Shown piece by piece: positions 10,611-19,468 of a stretch of DNA of 64,000 nt. How positions within the stretch are numbered: the first letter of the stretch is position 1; the number at the start of each line of letters is the position of its first letter. Position numbers and translations under genes: made by a program. Under the pieces are notes generated by a model, which saw only the letters and a program-made list of their open reading frames with translations, had not been told where the DNA came from and did not search any database. Origin of the DNA: G965276675 sp965276675 (GTDB lineage Bacteria; Acidobacteriota; Terriglobia; Terriglobales; Acidobacteriaceae); NCBI GenBank assembly GCA_965276675.1, contig OZ255624.1, positions 434,001-498,000 on the forward strand. Reading direction: 5' to 3'.

Positions 10611-11277
10611 GTTCAATGTGCCATCGCAGCCAGACGCGGCTCTCGATGTCTCCGCCCTCTCTCCGCCGAGGCGTGCGCGCACGACCACGGCTGAGTCGCT
10701 GCTGGGCCTTCTCGAGCTCCGGCCAATGTCCGGCTATGAGTTGCAGCGCACCATCGCGCGCACCATTGGAAACTTCTGGCAGGAGAGCTTCGGCCAAATC
10801 TACCCGGCGCTGCGCAAGCTTGTTACCGATGGATTCGCGGAAGTCGAGCAACGGCATGAACCCGGCAATGCCCGGGTAAGCAACGTGTACCAGCTGACCG
10901 ATGCAGGCCGGAAACGGCTGGGCGAGTGGCTCGAGCTGCCGTGCGAGCGCCAGGTTATCCGCGACGAACTGTTGCTGAAGACCTTTTGCGGACACAGCGC
11001 GCCGCCGGGTGCGCTCCTCAGGCACTTTCGAGCGCACAGGGCTTTGCTGGAAGCAGACCTCGAGCGGTATCGCGCTATAGAAGCACGCCTCCCAAAGGCG
11101 CAGCGCGGGAGTTCGAGTCTGCCTTACATCTTTATCTGCCTGCGGAGCGGTCTCGCGAAGGCGGAGGCGGAGCTGCGCTGGTGTGAGGAGAGTATCGCTG
11201 TCCTGCAATCGATGCTGCCCGGCGCTCCACAAGACGCAGAACCGCAGAACGAGTGTGAACCGGCGATGACCGGCTGA
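10609..11277 (+). CDS. PadR-family transcriptional regulator
   Basis: About 222 residues from the ATG at 10609. The winged-helix DNA-binding domain is at residues 25-105: ESLLGLLELRPMSGYELQ, SFGQIYPALRKLVTDGFAE and VYQLTDAGRKRLGEWL are diagnostic of PadR. The C-terminal half is the helical Vir-like dimerisation domain (LLRHFRAHRALLEADLERY). The frame is open upstream to 10555, but MFNVPSQ is the more natural start. An inverted repeat overlaps the start codon. The next gene, 70 bases downstream on the same strand, encodes a membrane protein and is the obvious regulated partner, as PadR genes often sit beside the efflux or membrane gene they control. Confidence 0.88.
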   Translation: MFNVPSQPDAALDVSALSPPRRARTTTAESLLGLLELRPMSGYELQRTIARTIGNFWQESFGQIYPALRKLVTDGFAEVEQRHEPGNARVSNVYQLTDAGRKRLGEWLELPCERQVIRDELLLKTFCGHSAPPGALLRHFRAHRALLEADLERYRAIEARLPKAQRGSSSLPYIFICLRSGLAKAEAELRWCEESIAVLQSMLPGAPQDAEPQNECEPAMTG

Positions 11278-11347
11278 TTTCCATCGGCGGCATGGTCGCC
11301 TTTGGCTGCAATTTGCAGTGCACTTCGTGGTAAAGGGGGGGACGAAT

Positions 11348-12046
11348 ATGAGCGGCGATCCTGTTTGGATGAAGGGCCTCTTGACGGTGCACATTGCAGC
11401 AGGCTTTGGGTCCTTTCTCCTGACGCCCATGGCTCTGGTCACGGCAAAGGGAGGCAAGGCGCACAAACGCTGGGGCATGGCCTACATGTGCTGCATGGGG
11501 CTGGTGGCGGCGACGGCGTTGCCCATGGCCTTCTACCGCCCGGTGCTGTTTTTGGCGATGGTCGCCGTGTTCAGCTTTTACCTCTGTTTCTCCGGATACC
11601 GCGTCCTCAGGCTGAAAGAATTAGCGCGTGGCGGTCATGCGAAGTTTATTGACTGGTTCGCCGTGATCGTTACGCTTGCGAGCAGTCTCTTGCTGTTTAT
11701 GCTCGGATGGCTGCACCCCGCCACGGTCCAGAATCTAGGTCTGATCTCGATCATCTTCGGCCTGATCGGTATACGAGCAGCCGCAATGCAGCTTTGGAGC
11801 TTCGTTTCCAAGCCGAAGGAGAAGATGTTCTGGTGGTATACGCATCTCGGAAATTTTATTGGGAGCTACATTGCGACCTGGACGGCTTTCAGCGTGGTCA
11901 CCCTCCCGCATCTGTTGGGCAACCACGTTTGGCTTTGGCTGTGGCCGACCGCCATTGGCGTGCCGTGCATCATCGCGACAACGGCCTATTACAAGCGTAA
12001 GTTTGCACCGCGTGAGCGCACACAGGAGCCGGTTTTGGCCTCCTAA
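11348..12046 (+). CDS. Membrane protein, DUF2306-like, partner of the PadR regulator
   Basis: 232 residues from the ATG at 11348, preceded by a G-rich ribosome-binding site. Six or seven hydrophobic helices are visible, with conserved-looking His residues in VHIAAGFGSF, KAHKRWGMAYM and THLGNFIGSY; this pattern is typical of small heme- or quinone-associated DUF2306/DUF420-like proteins, but I cannot confirm heme binding. It follows the PadR gene in the same direction. It could be an efflux-related, stress or respiratory membrane protein; substrate unknown. Confidence 0.7.
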   Translation: MSGDPVWMKGLLTVHIAAGFGSFLLTPMALVTAKGGKAHKRWGMAYMCCMGLVAATALPMAFYRPVLFLAMVAVFSFYLCFSGYRVLRLKELARGGHAKFIDWFAVIVTLASSLLLFMLGWLHPATVQNLGLISIIFGLIGIRAAAMQLWSFVSKPKEKMFWWYTHLGNFIGSYIATWTAFSVVTLPHLLGNHVWLWLWPTAIGVPCIIATTAYYKRKFAPRERTQEPVLAS

Positions 12047-12263
12047 GAAGAGAGTCTGCATTCGAGAGTGCGGCAGTAATGGCTGAGCCGGTCATGCGGA
12101 TCTAGCGATTTTGTGAGTCGCCGAGTTGCCCGGGCTGGAGGTTCTCGACTACACTAAAGATTCGCATCCAGCGGCCCAAGTGGGTCATCCAACCTGGGGT
12201 TAGAGAATCCACTGCAATACCGGAGCAGCCCGTTGCGCGATAGATCAAAATTTGGAGTTCATG

Positions 12264-12452
12264 ATGGCTCAGGTTTGCCAGGTTTGCGGGAAAGGCCCGC
12301 AGTTCGGTAATAACATTTCTCACGCTCACAACATCACTAAGCGCAGGTGGAATGTAAATCTGCGGCCGGTCAAGGCAAAGGTGCCCGGGGGCGCTAAGCG
12401 TATGCGCGTGTGCACGAGCTGCATCAAGTCCGGCAAGATCGTCAAGGCCTAA
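12264..12452 (+). CDS. rpmB: 50S ribosomal protein L28
   Basis: 62 residues: MAQVCQVCGKGPQFGNNISH with the first zinc CxxC, and CTSCIKSGKIVKA with the second. Of two adjacent ATGs (12261 and 12264) the second gives the family N-terminus and sits six bases after GGAG. Monocistronic, ended by the hairpin at 12477-12500. Confidence 0.96.
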   Translation: MAQVCQVCGKGPQFGNNISHAHNITKRRWNVNLRPVKAKVPGGAKRMRVCTSCIKSGKIVKA

Positions 12453-12476
12453 GCGGCTTTTGGGAGTGGTACGCAG

Positions 12477-12500
12477 AAAGCCCCGGTGATCCGGGGCTTT
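12477..12500. terminator. Bidirectional terminator between rpmB and msrB
   Basis: Perfect 10-bp stem AAAGCCCCGG / CCGGGGCTTT with a TGAT loop between convergent genes rpmB (+) and msrB (-). A and T runs at both ends suit termination on either strand. Confidence 0.85.
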
Positions 12501-12518
12501 CGTGCGCTTGCAGGATGA

Positions 12519-12944
12519 TCACTGCTGTGGTTTGAAGTCGAGCGATAGTGAGTTGATGCAGTAGCGCTGACCAGTCGGTTTGGGTCCATCGGGGAAGATG
12601 TGCCCGAGGTGCGATCCACACTTGGCGCAGGTCGCCTCAATGCGACGCATGCCGTGGCTGGTGTCTTCATGGGTCTGCACCGCGTCTGAACTCGAAGGTT
12701 TATAGAAGCTAGGCCACCCGCTGCCGGATTCAAATTTGGTGTCGGATTTAAAGAGCTCCGCACCGCACGCGACGCAGTGGTAAGCCCCGTCTGCGTGGTT
12801 GTGATAAAGCTTGCCAGAGAATGGCGGCTCCGTCCCCTTCTGGCGGGTGACCTGATACTGCTCGGGCGTTAGCTGCGCGCGCCATTCCGCGTCCGTCTTT
12901 TCGATTCTGGCCGTCTCGATTTTTTCTGTCTGGGTCTCTGACAT
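12519..12944 (-). CDS. msrB: Peptide methionine-(R)-S-oxide reductase MsrB
   Basis: 141 residues. Reduces methionine-R-sulfoxide in proteins. Zinc-binding CVAC and CAKC pairs, SGSGWPSFY, and the catalytic cysteine in QRYCINSLSLDF are all present; no selenocysteine and no signal peptide, so cytosolic. The N-terminal 20 residues (MSETQTEKIETARIEKTDAE) are a short acidic extension. Likely co-transcribed with ridA (44-base gap). A separate msrA lies at 44.2 kb. Confidence 0.95.
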   Translation of the reverse strand: MSETQTEKIETARIEKTDAEWRAQLTPEQYQVTRQKGTEPPFSGKLYHNHADGAYHCVACGAELFKSDTKFESGSGWPSFYKPSSSDAVQTHEDTSHGMRRIEATCAKCGSHLGHIFPDGPKPTGQRYCINSLSLDFKPQQ

Positions 12945-12988
12945 GAAACCACCTTTCGCCTATTTAGATGGCGCGGAGCGCCGCGGGG

Positions 12989-13381
12989 TTACATTTGCGC
13001 GATAACCTCGATCTCTACCAAGGCATCCTTGGGTAGACGTGCCACCTCTACCGTGGACCGGGCCGGCGCTACGACGCCCTCCGGAGCCAGGTAGGTCGCA
13101 TAGATCTCATTCATGGCCGTGAAGTCGTTCATGTCTTTCAGAAAGACGACGGTTTTGATCACACGCCGAAGGTCGGTTCCGGCGGCTTCGAGCACGGCTT
13201 TCAGATTGTCGAGCACGCGCATAGTCTGCTCCTTCACGCCCCCCGCGAGCAGCTGTCCAGTGGCGGGATCAATGGCGACTTGGCCCGAGGTGTAGACCAG
13301 CTCACCGATTTTGATCGCTTGTGAGTAGGGGCCGATGGCGGCAGGTGCGTGCGGGGTGGAGATGACGACCTTGGTTTCCAT
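12989..13381 (-). CDS. ridA: RidA-family reactive intermediate deaminase
   Basis: 130 residues of the YjgF/YER057c/UK114 family. Diagnostic segments: APAAIGPYSQAI near the N-terminus, LVYTSGQVAIDP, and the C-terminal APARSTVEVARLPKDALVEIE with the catalytic Arg. Hydrolyses enamine/imine intermediates released by PLP enzymes; some paralogues are non-catalytic. Upstream of msrB on the same strand. Confidence 0.93.
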   Translation of the reverse strand: METKVVISTPHAPAAIGPYSQAIKIGELVYTSGQVAIDPATGQLLAGGVKEQTMRVLDNLKAVLEAAGTDLRRVIKTVVFLKDMNDFTAMNEIYATYLAPEGVVAPARSTVEVARLPKDALVEIEVIAQM

Positions 13382-13420
13382 GGTTCTCCTGAGCGCTTGC
13401 TCCGGTCTGGAGGCGCAAGT

Positions 13421-14509
13421 TTATATGTACTTCTCCGGTTTGACCCAAGTCCGGTTTGGCCTAAGTGCTGAGAAGCCTGACTCCGCAGCTACCCCGACCT
13501 CTGAATCGCGCTTTGCGAGCAAGAGATCAGTGAGAACACTGGCCCAGCCGCTTGCCCGGCGCCCGTATTCTTTGAGGAATGGCAGGAGGCTGAGGGGTCG
13601 CAGGTAGCGCTTTCTGGGTAACAGCAGACGCATTCTCAAAAACTCGCGCTGACGTTGAAAGTCACCGGCGGACACTCGCAGGGATGCGGGAGGGATCCTG
13701 GCGATGGCGCTTTCTATCTCTTCTATCGCGTTTCTATGCCAATCGATCCCCATCCAGTGCTCCCGCGTGACATCCGCCAACGGCTTGCGTTTCCTAAACT
13801 CTCCGGGACCCGTGCCAACCTGCTGCGCGGCATGTTTTCGATAGTAAATAAGCGGCTCTTCGATCAGCCTAATCTGTGCCAGGGTAGCGATAATGGTCGC
13901 AATCCAGCCGTCATGCAGCCATTCTCCCCGTACAGGAAAGCAGTATTCACGCAGCCGCGCACGGAACATAACCGTAGCGCCGGTGATAAATCGATACCTG
14001 ACCAGAGAAAGGTAATCCCCAAGCAGAAGTTGAGCTTTCGTTTGCGCGCTGAAGTGGAAGTTCTGCAGCAACTTTGAGCCGGTGGGCTGGTCGTGTTCAT
14101 CGATTACGAGTCCATCGGAAAAGACCAGACCCAGATCTGAATGTGCCGCGAACTCCGCCTCACAGCGCTCAAGTCGTGTCGAGAACCAGATGTCGTCCTG
14201 ATCGCAGAGGGCGATCAAGTCACCCTGGCATTGCAGAATAGCGTTCTCAAAATTGACACTCGAGCCTAGATTGCGTTCGTTAACGTGGATTCGGACAGGA
14301 AATGGCACTTCAGCCGCAAACCGCCGCAGCATAGCCACAGTATGGTCAGTCGAGCCATCGTCACAGATCACCATCTCATCCGGAAGGCGCGTCTGCGCCG
14401 CAATGCTAGAGAGTTGGCGAGGCAGAAAGCGTTCTCCGTTGTATGTGCAGAGCGCCACGGAGATGGCTTTCTTCGAGATAGCGAAGTTCGTATATTGCTC
14501 AGTTCCCAA
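13421..14509 (-). CDS. Family 2 glycosyltransferase
   Basis: 362 residues, GT-A fold: ISVALCTYNGERFLPRQLSSI, then VICDDGSTDHTV and a DxD-like LCDQDDIWF, plus GEWLHDGWIA further on. No membrane segments, so it probably acts at the cytosolic face on a lipid-linked glycan. It is the third gene of a minus-strand block with a second GT2 gene (7 bases upstream) and a flippase, i.e. surface polysaccharide or O-antigen-like synthesis. Sugar specificity not readable. Confidence 0.9.
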   Translation of the reverse strand: MGTEQYTNFAISKKAISVALCTYNGERFLPRQLSSIAAQTRLPDEMVICDDGSTDHTVAMLRRFAAEVPFPVRIHVNERNLGSSVNFENAILQCQGDLIALCDQDDIWFSTRLERCEAEFAAHSDLGLVFSDGLVIDEHDQPTGSKLLQNFHFSAQTKAQLLLGDYLSLVRYRFITGATVMFRARLREYCFPVRGEWLHDGWIATIIATLAQIRLIEEPLIYYRKHAAQQVGTGPGEFRKRKPLADVTREHWMGIDWHRNAIEEIESAIARIPPASLRVSAGDFQRQREFLRMRLLLPRKRYLRPLSLLPFLKEYGRRASGWASVLTDLLLAKRDSEVGVAAESGFSALRPNRTWVKPEKYI

Positions 14510-14515
14510 AAGGAA

Positions 14516-15430
14516 TTATTTCTCCCATTTCGGCTTTAACTGCCGCAGCAGAAAAGCCTGCTTCGCGCGTGCTCTCCAGATGCGTTTGTCTTGACAAGCA
14601 GCGCGAAATGTTCTGCTCGTCTTCAGCAGCCACCAGCGAAAAAAGAGCCGATCTATGAAACCGCCAAACGTAAGAACAAACCGGGTCTGCGCTGCTAGAA
14701 CGCTCCAATGCCGCCAGAAGGGCACTTCGTTCAGATCCATATGCGACAAATTATGTTGCAGCACGGCGCTCATGACACATAGTCGATAGCCACGATTGTC
14801 TAGCTCCTGAAAGATGGCGTGATCGAGATAGTCAAGCCAGAAACCCTCCGGGAAGGCTCCGATCTCATGCAATGCTGATATGCGGAGGGCCGCTCCAGAG
14901 TTATAGGCCGTAAGCGATCGCTGCTGAACGCCGGAAGCCTCAATCTCGATGGAGCAGTGACCCCTAGCAAATTGTCTCCGTATCTGTGACAAAAAGGGGG
15001 ATGTCGGAGAGTAAAGCCGGCTGCCAGCCCATAGCTTCGGAACGATAGCGGCGACATCCTTTCTACCAGCCATGCTCTTTGTCCACTGAAGCAGTTCTTC
15101 GAAGTAGGCCAAGCTTAACGTCGTGTCCTGGTCTAGAAGCAAGAGCCACGCGTGTCCAGTCGTAGCTGCCGCATCCAGCGCAAAATTATAGGCTGCAGCT
15201 AAGCCCCCGTTTGCAGGATCGTGCACATACCGCATTGCAACTCCGTGCGGAGCGGAAAAGGATTGCGGCTGCGGCGAATTGTCATAGAGGAGAACCGAGA
15301 CCTGGCTGGCCAGCTCTTCATTCTCGCTTAACGCCGACACGAGAGAGGAGATAGCCTCGCTCTCGTGGGGTTCTCTCCGGTAGAGGACAACCACTGCGGT
15401 GACTGCGGGTAGAGCTGAAGACTGGGGCAC
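14516..15430 (-). CDS. Family 2 glycosyltransferase, rhamnosyltransferase-like
   Basis: 304 residues: TAVVVLYRREPHESEAI, VLLYDNSPQP, NGGLAAAYNFALDAA and the metal-binding LLLDQDTTL, followed by FWLDYLDHAIFQEL; this is the layout of RfbF/WbbL-like rhamnosyltransferases. Cytosolic. Middle gene of the flippase-GT2-GT2 block. Donor sugar not provable from sequence. Confidence 0.87.
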   Translation of the reverse strand: MPQSSALPAVTAVVVLYRREPHESEAISSLVSALSENEELASQVSVLLYDNSPQPQSFSAPHGVAMRYVHDPANGGLAAAYNFALDAAATTGHAWLLLLDQDTTLSLAYFEELLQWTKSMAGRKDVAAIVPKLWAGSRLYSPTSPFLSQIRRQFARGHCSIEIEASGVQQRSLTAYNSGAALRISALHEIGAFPEGFWLDYLDHAIFQELDNRGYRLCVMSAVLQHNLSHMDLNEVPFWRHWSVLAAQTRFVLTFGGFIDRLFFRWWLLKTSRTFRAACQDKRIWRARAKQAFLLRQLKPKWEK

Positions 15431-15477
15431 TTGATCTCTGAATGCATCCGGGGTTCTTGGCGGATGGAGTGAATACG

Positions 15478-16998
15478 CTAAAACAATCTGACCATAACAC
15501 GTCGCATCTCGCGCCGGTCATTCGCCGTGAGTGCCACTCTCCACGCGAGCAACAACGTAAACAGTAACCAGAGCGCGATCCATCCCGGGCTCATTGGAAA
15601 AAGATTTGAGCTATGCCACACCGGGTACAGGAGCAGTGAGGGCACGATGCAGAGCAGAGGGCGCAGCAGTCCCTCAAGCGCAAACCTGATTTGCCGGACC
15701 TGAATCACTGCCTGCGTGAGATACATGCTGATGAAGAAGTGGGCGGCTAAACCGATGACCGCTCCGATGAGGGTTCCCAGCGCGACGCCGGCTGCTCCCA
15801 TCTTCTTCGCGAGCAGGACGCTGAAAGTAAAGTTGACGATGGCTTCAGCGACCGGAGCGACAGTCGCGAGGCGTTGTTTGCCGGTGGCCACGACCATGAG
15901 CGCGTAAGGGTAGCCAAGCTGTCGAATCGCATTGGCCGCGACCAGGATCTCGAGAAAGAGCACGCTCCGCACGGCGTACTGATGACCGACCCACGCCGTG
16001 AGAAGCGGGAAGCCACCCAGAAACAGGGGCAGTCCTAGAAAACAGAGCAAGAGTGTGCTGTACCGGGTAGCTCTGATGAGCAGATCGCCCATTTGCGAGG
16101 GCGTTCGCCCAGTTTGTGTAGAGGACAACGCCGGGAGCAGGGGTCCAAGCATGCTGCCGACTAAGAGAAGCAAAAAATTAGTCGCGCTGCTCGCGACAGC
16201 ATAGTAGCCAGTGTTCTTGTAGTCGAAATGACCGACGATGGTTGTATCCAGACCACTGATAAAGATGGATCCGAGCGTCCAGATAGAGAGGACACCACAA
16301 TACTCCGTAAGGCGAAGTGCGAGTCTACGATCGAAGCTCAGGAATTCAAACTCGACGCGATCGCTTGCATAGCGTCTCCAGCCGAGGAATTGAAAGGCTG
16401 CCGTCGCAACATTGAAGCACGCGAGCAGGACGGACATCTGCAGCAGGTTTCCGTGGAGCAGAACAAGCGCGACCAGCGCGGCCGCTGATGCAAAACGGCT
16501 AACGGTGAAGAGCACGGTGGTGAAACCGTATTGCTGCAGCCCAGTAAACAAGCTCGTGAAGACAGAGAATGGCAGAGCAAGCGCGGTGGAGAGACCGACG
16601 GCGATCAGTCCAAGACGCACATCGCGCATAAGCTCGACCGGCATCTGGTGAAAGAGCTGAGGGACGCGATAGGTGAGGACTGCGATGGTCACGACACCAA
16701 TGAGAGAGGCACAGCATAGTACAGAGAAAGCTGTGCTTACAAGGCGGCGGCTGGCCTCGCGATTCCCGGTCGCTTCGTATTCCGCCACGAATTTACCGAT
16801 CGCTGTCGAGAGGCCGAAGTCAAGAAAGTTCACGTAGGCACTGAGCTGCAGGATGAGAACCCACGCGCTGTACTCCTCGGCAGACATGCGGTGCACGAGG
16901 AAGGGAGGCAGGGCGAACGAGACAAGCATCGAAAGCAGCAGCCGCAGTAGATTCGATGCTGAGCCCCTGAGGACTCGTTTACGGTTCGAACTCGGCAT
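15478..16998 (-). CDS. Oligosaccharide flippase (Wzx/MATE-like polysaccharide transporter)
   Basis: 506 residues with 12-14 hydrophobic helices; the N-terminus RVLRGSASNLLRLLLSMLVSFALPPFLVHRMSAEEYSAWVLIL is typical of the polysaccharide biosynthesis/MOP flippase family. Would translocate undecaprenyl-linked repeat units across the inner membrane. First gene of the block; the two glycosyltransferases downstream would build the unit. Confidence 0.88.
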   Translation of the reverse strand: MPSSNRKRVLRGSASNLLRLLLSMLVSFALPPFLVHRMSAEEYSAWVLILQLSAYVNFLDFGLSTAIGKFVAEYEATGNREASRRLVSTAFSVLCCASLIGVVTIAVLTYRVPQLFHQMPVELMRDVRLGLIAVGLSTALALPFSVFTSLFTGLQQYGFTTVLFTVSRFASAAALVALVLLHGNLLQMSVLLACFNVATAAFQFLGWRRYASDRVEFEFLSFDRRLALRLTEYCGVLSIWTLGSIFISGLDTTIVGHFDYKNTGYYAVASSATNFLLLLVGSMLGPLLPALSSTQTGRTPSQMGDLLIRATRYSTLLLCFLGLPLFLGGFPLLTAWVGHQYAVRSVLFLEILVAANAIRQLGYPYALMVVATGKQRLATVAPVAEAIVNFTFSVLLAKKMGAAGVALGTLIGAVIGLAAHFFISMYLTQAVIQVRQIRFALEGLLRPLLCIVPSLLLYPVWHSSNLFPMSPGWIALWLLFTLLLAWRVALTANDRREMRRVMVRLF

Positions 16999-17087
16999 AA
17001 GGGAGGCTGCTCTACCTTAACAAAGGAGGAGTGCCTTGCAGCATATGAGCCATGTGACTCGCGTATGTATACCCGGTGACGGTCCCG

Positions 17088-19418
17088 CTAGACCTTGGTG
17101 GCGCGCTGCACGTCGCGGACGCCGGGGACGCGGCGCAGGCCGGTGACGATACGATTCAGGTGATGCACATCTGCGGCTTCCAGGATGAACTCGACAATGG
17201 CTTCGGTGCTGTCGCCGGCTTTCGAATCGACGCTGCGAATGTTGGTACCGTCGTCACTTATCACAGCGGTCATCTCCTTCAGCATGCCCGCGCGGTCGTC
17301 GCAGTAGACGATGACCCGGACCGGGTAGGTTTGGGGGCGGCCTTCCCCTTCGCCGTTGCGGGACCAGTCAACTGCGATACGACGGTCGGCCTCGTAGAGT
17401 AGATTCTGCACGTTGGAACATCGGCGCGCGTGCACGGCCACGCCTTTGCCGCGGGTCACGTAGCCGATGATCTCTTCGCCGCGGATTGGGTTACAGCAGC
17501 GCGCGCGGTAGACGAGCAAATCGTTCTGCCCTTCGACCTCGAGTGAATCCGAGCGCGGATTCAGGTGCACGCGCTTGACCGTCTCGGACATGCCGGCGGT
17601 CGTGCTTCCGAGTTTAGCGTCGCCGGGACGCCCGTCTGCAGAGGCGTCCGAATCGCTGCTCGAAGGCTGCGCGATGATGCCAGGAGCGAGGCGGTTGAGC
17701 ACCTGGCGCGAGGAGTACTTGCCGAAGCCGATGCCGGCGAGCAGATCATTCTCGGCGCCTACCCCGTAGTCGTTGGCGACTCGGGTGTAATCGGCATCCG
17801 TGAATTTCGCGAGTGAGATCTTGTACTTGCGGGCCTCGCGCTCTATCAGCTTCTTGCCAATCTCAAGCGCGCGCTCCCGCTGATGCTCATTGAGCCAGTG
17901 CTTGATCTTGTTGCGCGCGCGCGAACTCTTGACGAAAGTCAGCCAGTCGCGGCTTGGCACATGGCCATTCTGCGTGAGCACTTCGACGATGTCGCCGTTG
18001 CGCAAGCGGGTGCGCAACTGCACCATGCGGCCGTTGACCTTCGCCCCGATGCAGCTGTGGCCGACTTCGGTGTGAACGGAGTAGGCGAAGTCGATGGGAC
18101 TGGCGTCTTTGGGAAGAACGACGACTTTGCCCTTGGGGGTAAAGGTGTAGACCTCTTCCGGGTAGAGATCGATCTTGAGCGTGGAGAGGAACTCGTTGGG
18201 ATCGGTCATCTCCCGCTGCCACTCGACGAGCTGGCGCACCCAGGCCAGGCGCTGTTCATCACGGCTGCTGATCGGCGTGCCGTTGGCCTTGTACTTCCAG
18301 TGCGCCGCAATGCCTTCTTCGGCGATGCGATGCATCTCTTCGGTGCGGATCTGCACCTCGAACTGGTGGCCACCCTCGCCCATCACTGTAGTGTGCAGCG
18401 ACTGATACATATTCGGCCGCGGCATCGCAATGAAGTCCTTGATGCGGCCAGGCACGGGGCGCCAGATGGAGTGTATGAGGCCGAAGACCGCGTAACAATC
18501 CGCTACACTCGCGGTGATAACGCGCACGGCAAGCAGGTCATAGACCTGGTCGACGGTGGTGCGCTGCTTCTGGAGCTTTTGGTAGATGCTGTAGAGACGC
18601 TTGATGCGCCACTCTACGCGCGCGTGGACATCGTTTTCTTTGAGCCGTTCGGTGAACAGATCCTCAACGTGCTGGAGAAAATCCTCGCCCTCTTTGCGAC
18701 GCTCTTCGATGGCGTTGTCGATCTGCTCGTAGCCGATGGGGTCGACAAAGCGGAAGGCCAAATCTTCGAGTTCTCCGCGCACTTTGCCCATGCCAAGGCG
18801 GTGGGCGAGCGGCGCGTAGATGTCGAGTGTCTCTTTCGCAATCGACTCCTGGCGATCGGCACGCAGATGCTCGAGCGTGCGCATATTGTGCAGTCGGTCA
18901 GCCAGCTTGATGAGCACAACGCGCACATCGCTGACCATGGCGAGCAGCATCTTGCGAACGTTTTCCGCCTGGCGGTCTTCGCTGTTCGCGAATTGGATCT
19001 TGTCAATCTTGGTGACGCCCTCGACGATGTGCGCGACCTGATCACCGAAGATGGTGGTGATGTCGGCGGTGGTAACCGAGGTGTCTTCGACAGCGTCATG
19101 CAGCAGGCCGGCGGCAATCGCTGTGGAGTCAAGCTTCATCTCCGCGAGCACGTGCGCCACTTCTAGCGGATGCAGCACATAGGGTTCGCCGGAGGCACGC
19201 AGCTGGCCGTTGTGATGCTCGAGTGAAAATTCCCAGGCGCGGCGGATAATCTCAAGATCGTCGTTGGGCCGATTTGCGCGTACCGTGTCCAGCAGGGCCT
19301 CGAACCTGGCCCCGGTCAAACTTTCGATCCCACTCTCCGTTTCGGAGGCGCTCTGGACGTCGGAGATGCCTTGGGGCATCTCCTCTGCGTTCAGTCGCAT
19401 CGAGCGGGCAGTCGCCAT
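17088..19418 (-). CDS. Bifunctional (p)ppGpp synthetase/hydrolase (Rel/SpoT)
   Basis: 776 residues in the standard order: HD hydrolase (HPLEVAHVLAEMKLDS, LLHDAVEDT), synthetase (YDLLAVRVI, IAMPRPNMYQSLHTTVMG, EVQIRTEEMHRIAEEGIAAHW), TGS (VYTFTPKGKVVVLPKDASP), helical/zinc-finger region (CCNPIRGEEIIGYVTRGKG) and C-terminal ACT. The synthetase carries GRIKDFI, the RxKD form of bifunctional Rel/SpoT rather than the ExDD of monofunctional RelA, and the HD motif is intact, so both activities are expected. No second long RSH gene is in the window. ATG at 19418; divergent from the methyltransferase gene 50 bases away. Confidence 0.95.
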   Translation of the reverse strand: MATARSMRLNAEEMPQGISDVQSASETESGIESLTGARFEALLDTVRANRPNDDLEIIRRAWEFSLEHHNGQLRASGEPYVLHPLEVAHVLAEMKLDSTAIAAGLLHDAVEDTSVTTADITTIFGDQVAHIVEGVTKIDKIQFANSEDRQAENVRKMLLAMVSDVRVVLIKLADRLHNMRTLEHLRADRQESIAKETLDIYAPLAHRLGMGKVRGELEDLAFRFVDPIGYEQIDNAIEERRKEGEDFLQHVEDLFTERLKENDVHARVEWRIKRLYSIYQKLQKQRTTVDQVYDLLAVRVITASVADCYAVFGLIHSIWRPVPGRIKDFIAMPRPNMYQSLHTTVMGEGGHQFEVQIRTEEMHRIAEEGIAAHWKYKANGTPISSRDEQRLAWVRQLVEWQREMTDPNEFLSTLKIDLYPEEVYTFTPKGKVVVLPKDASPIDFAYSVHTEVGHSCIGAKVNGRMVQLRTRLRNGDIVEVLTQNGHVPSRDWLTFVKSSRARNKIKHWLNEHQRERALEIGKKLIEREARKYKISLAKFTDADYTRVANDYGVGAENDLLAGIGFGKYSSRQVLNRLAPGIIAQPSSSDSDASADGRPGDAKLGSTTAGMSETVKRVHLNPRSDSLEVEGQNDLLVYRARCCNPIRGEEIIGYVTRGKGVAVHARRCSNVQNLLYEADRRIAVDWSRNGEGEGRPQTYPVRVIVYCDDRAGMLKEMTAVISDDGTNIRSVDSKAGDSTEAIVEFILEAADVHHLNRIVTGLRRVPGVRDVQRATKV

Positions 19419-19468
19419 ACCTGATTATAGGCTCGACTGGCAACCCCTGTGCGAAGATCAGGAGAGCC

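Noticed and set aside
17883..19166. 427-codon plus-strand frame opposite the Rel gene
   Set aside because: Antisense shadow; Rel motifs are continuous on the minus strand.
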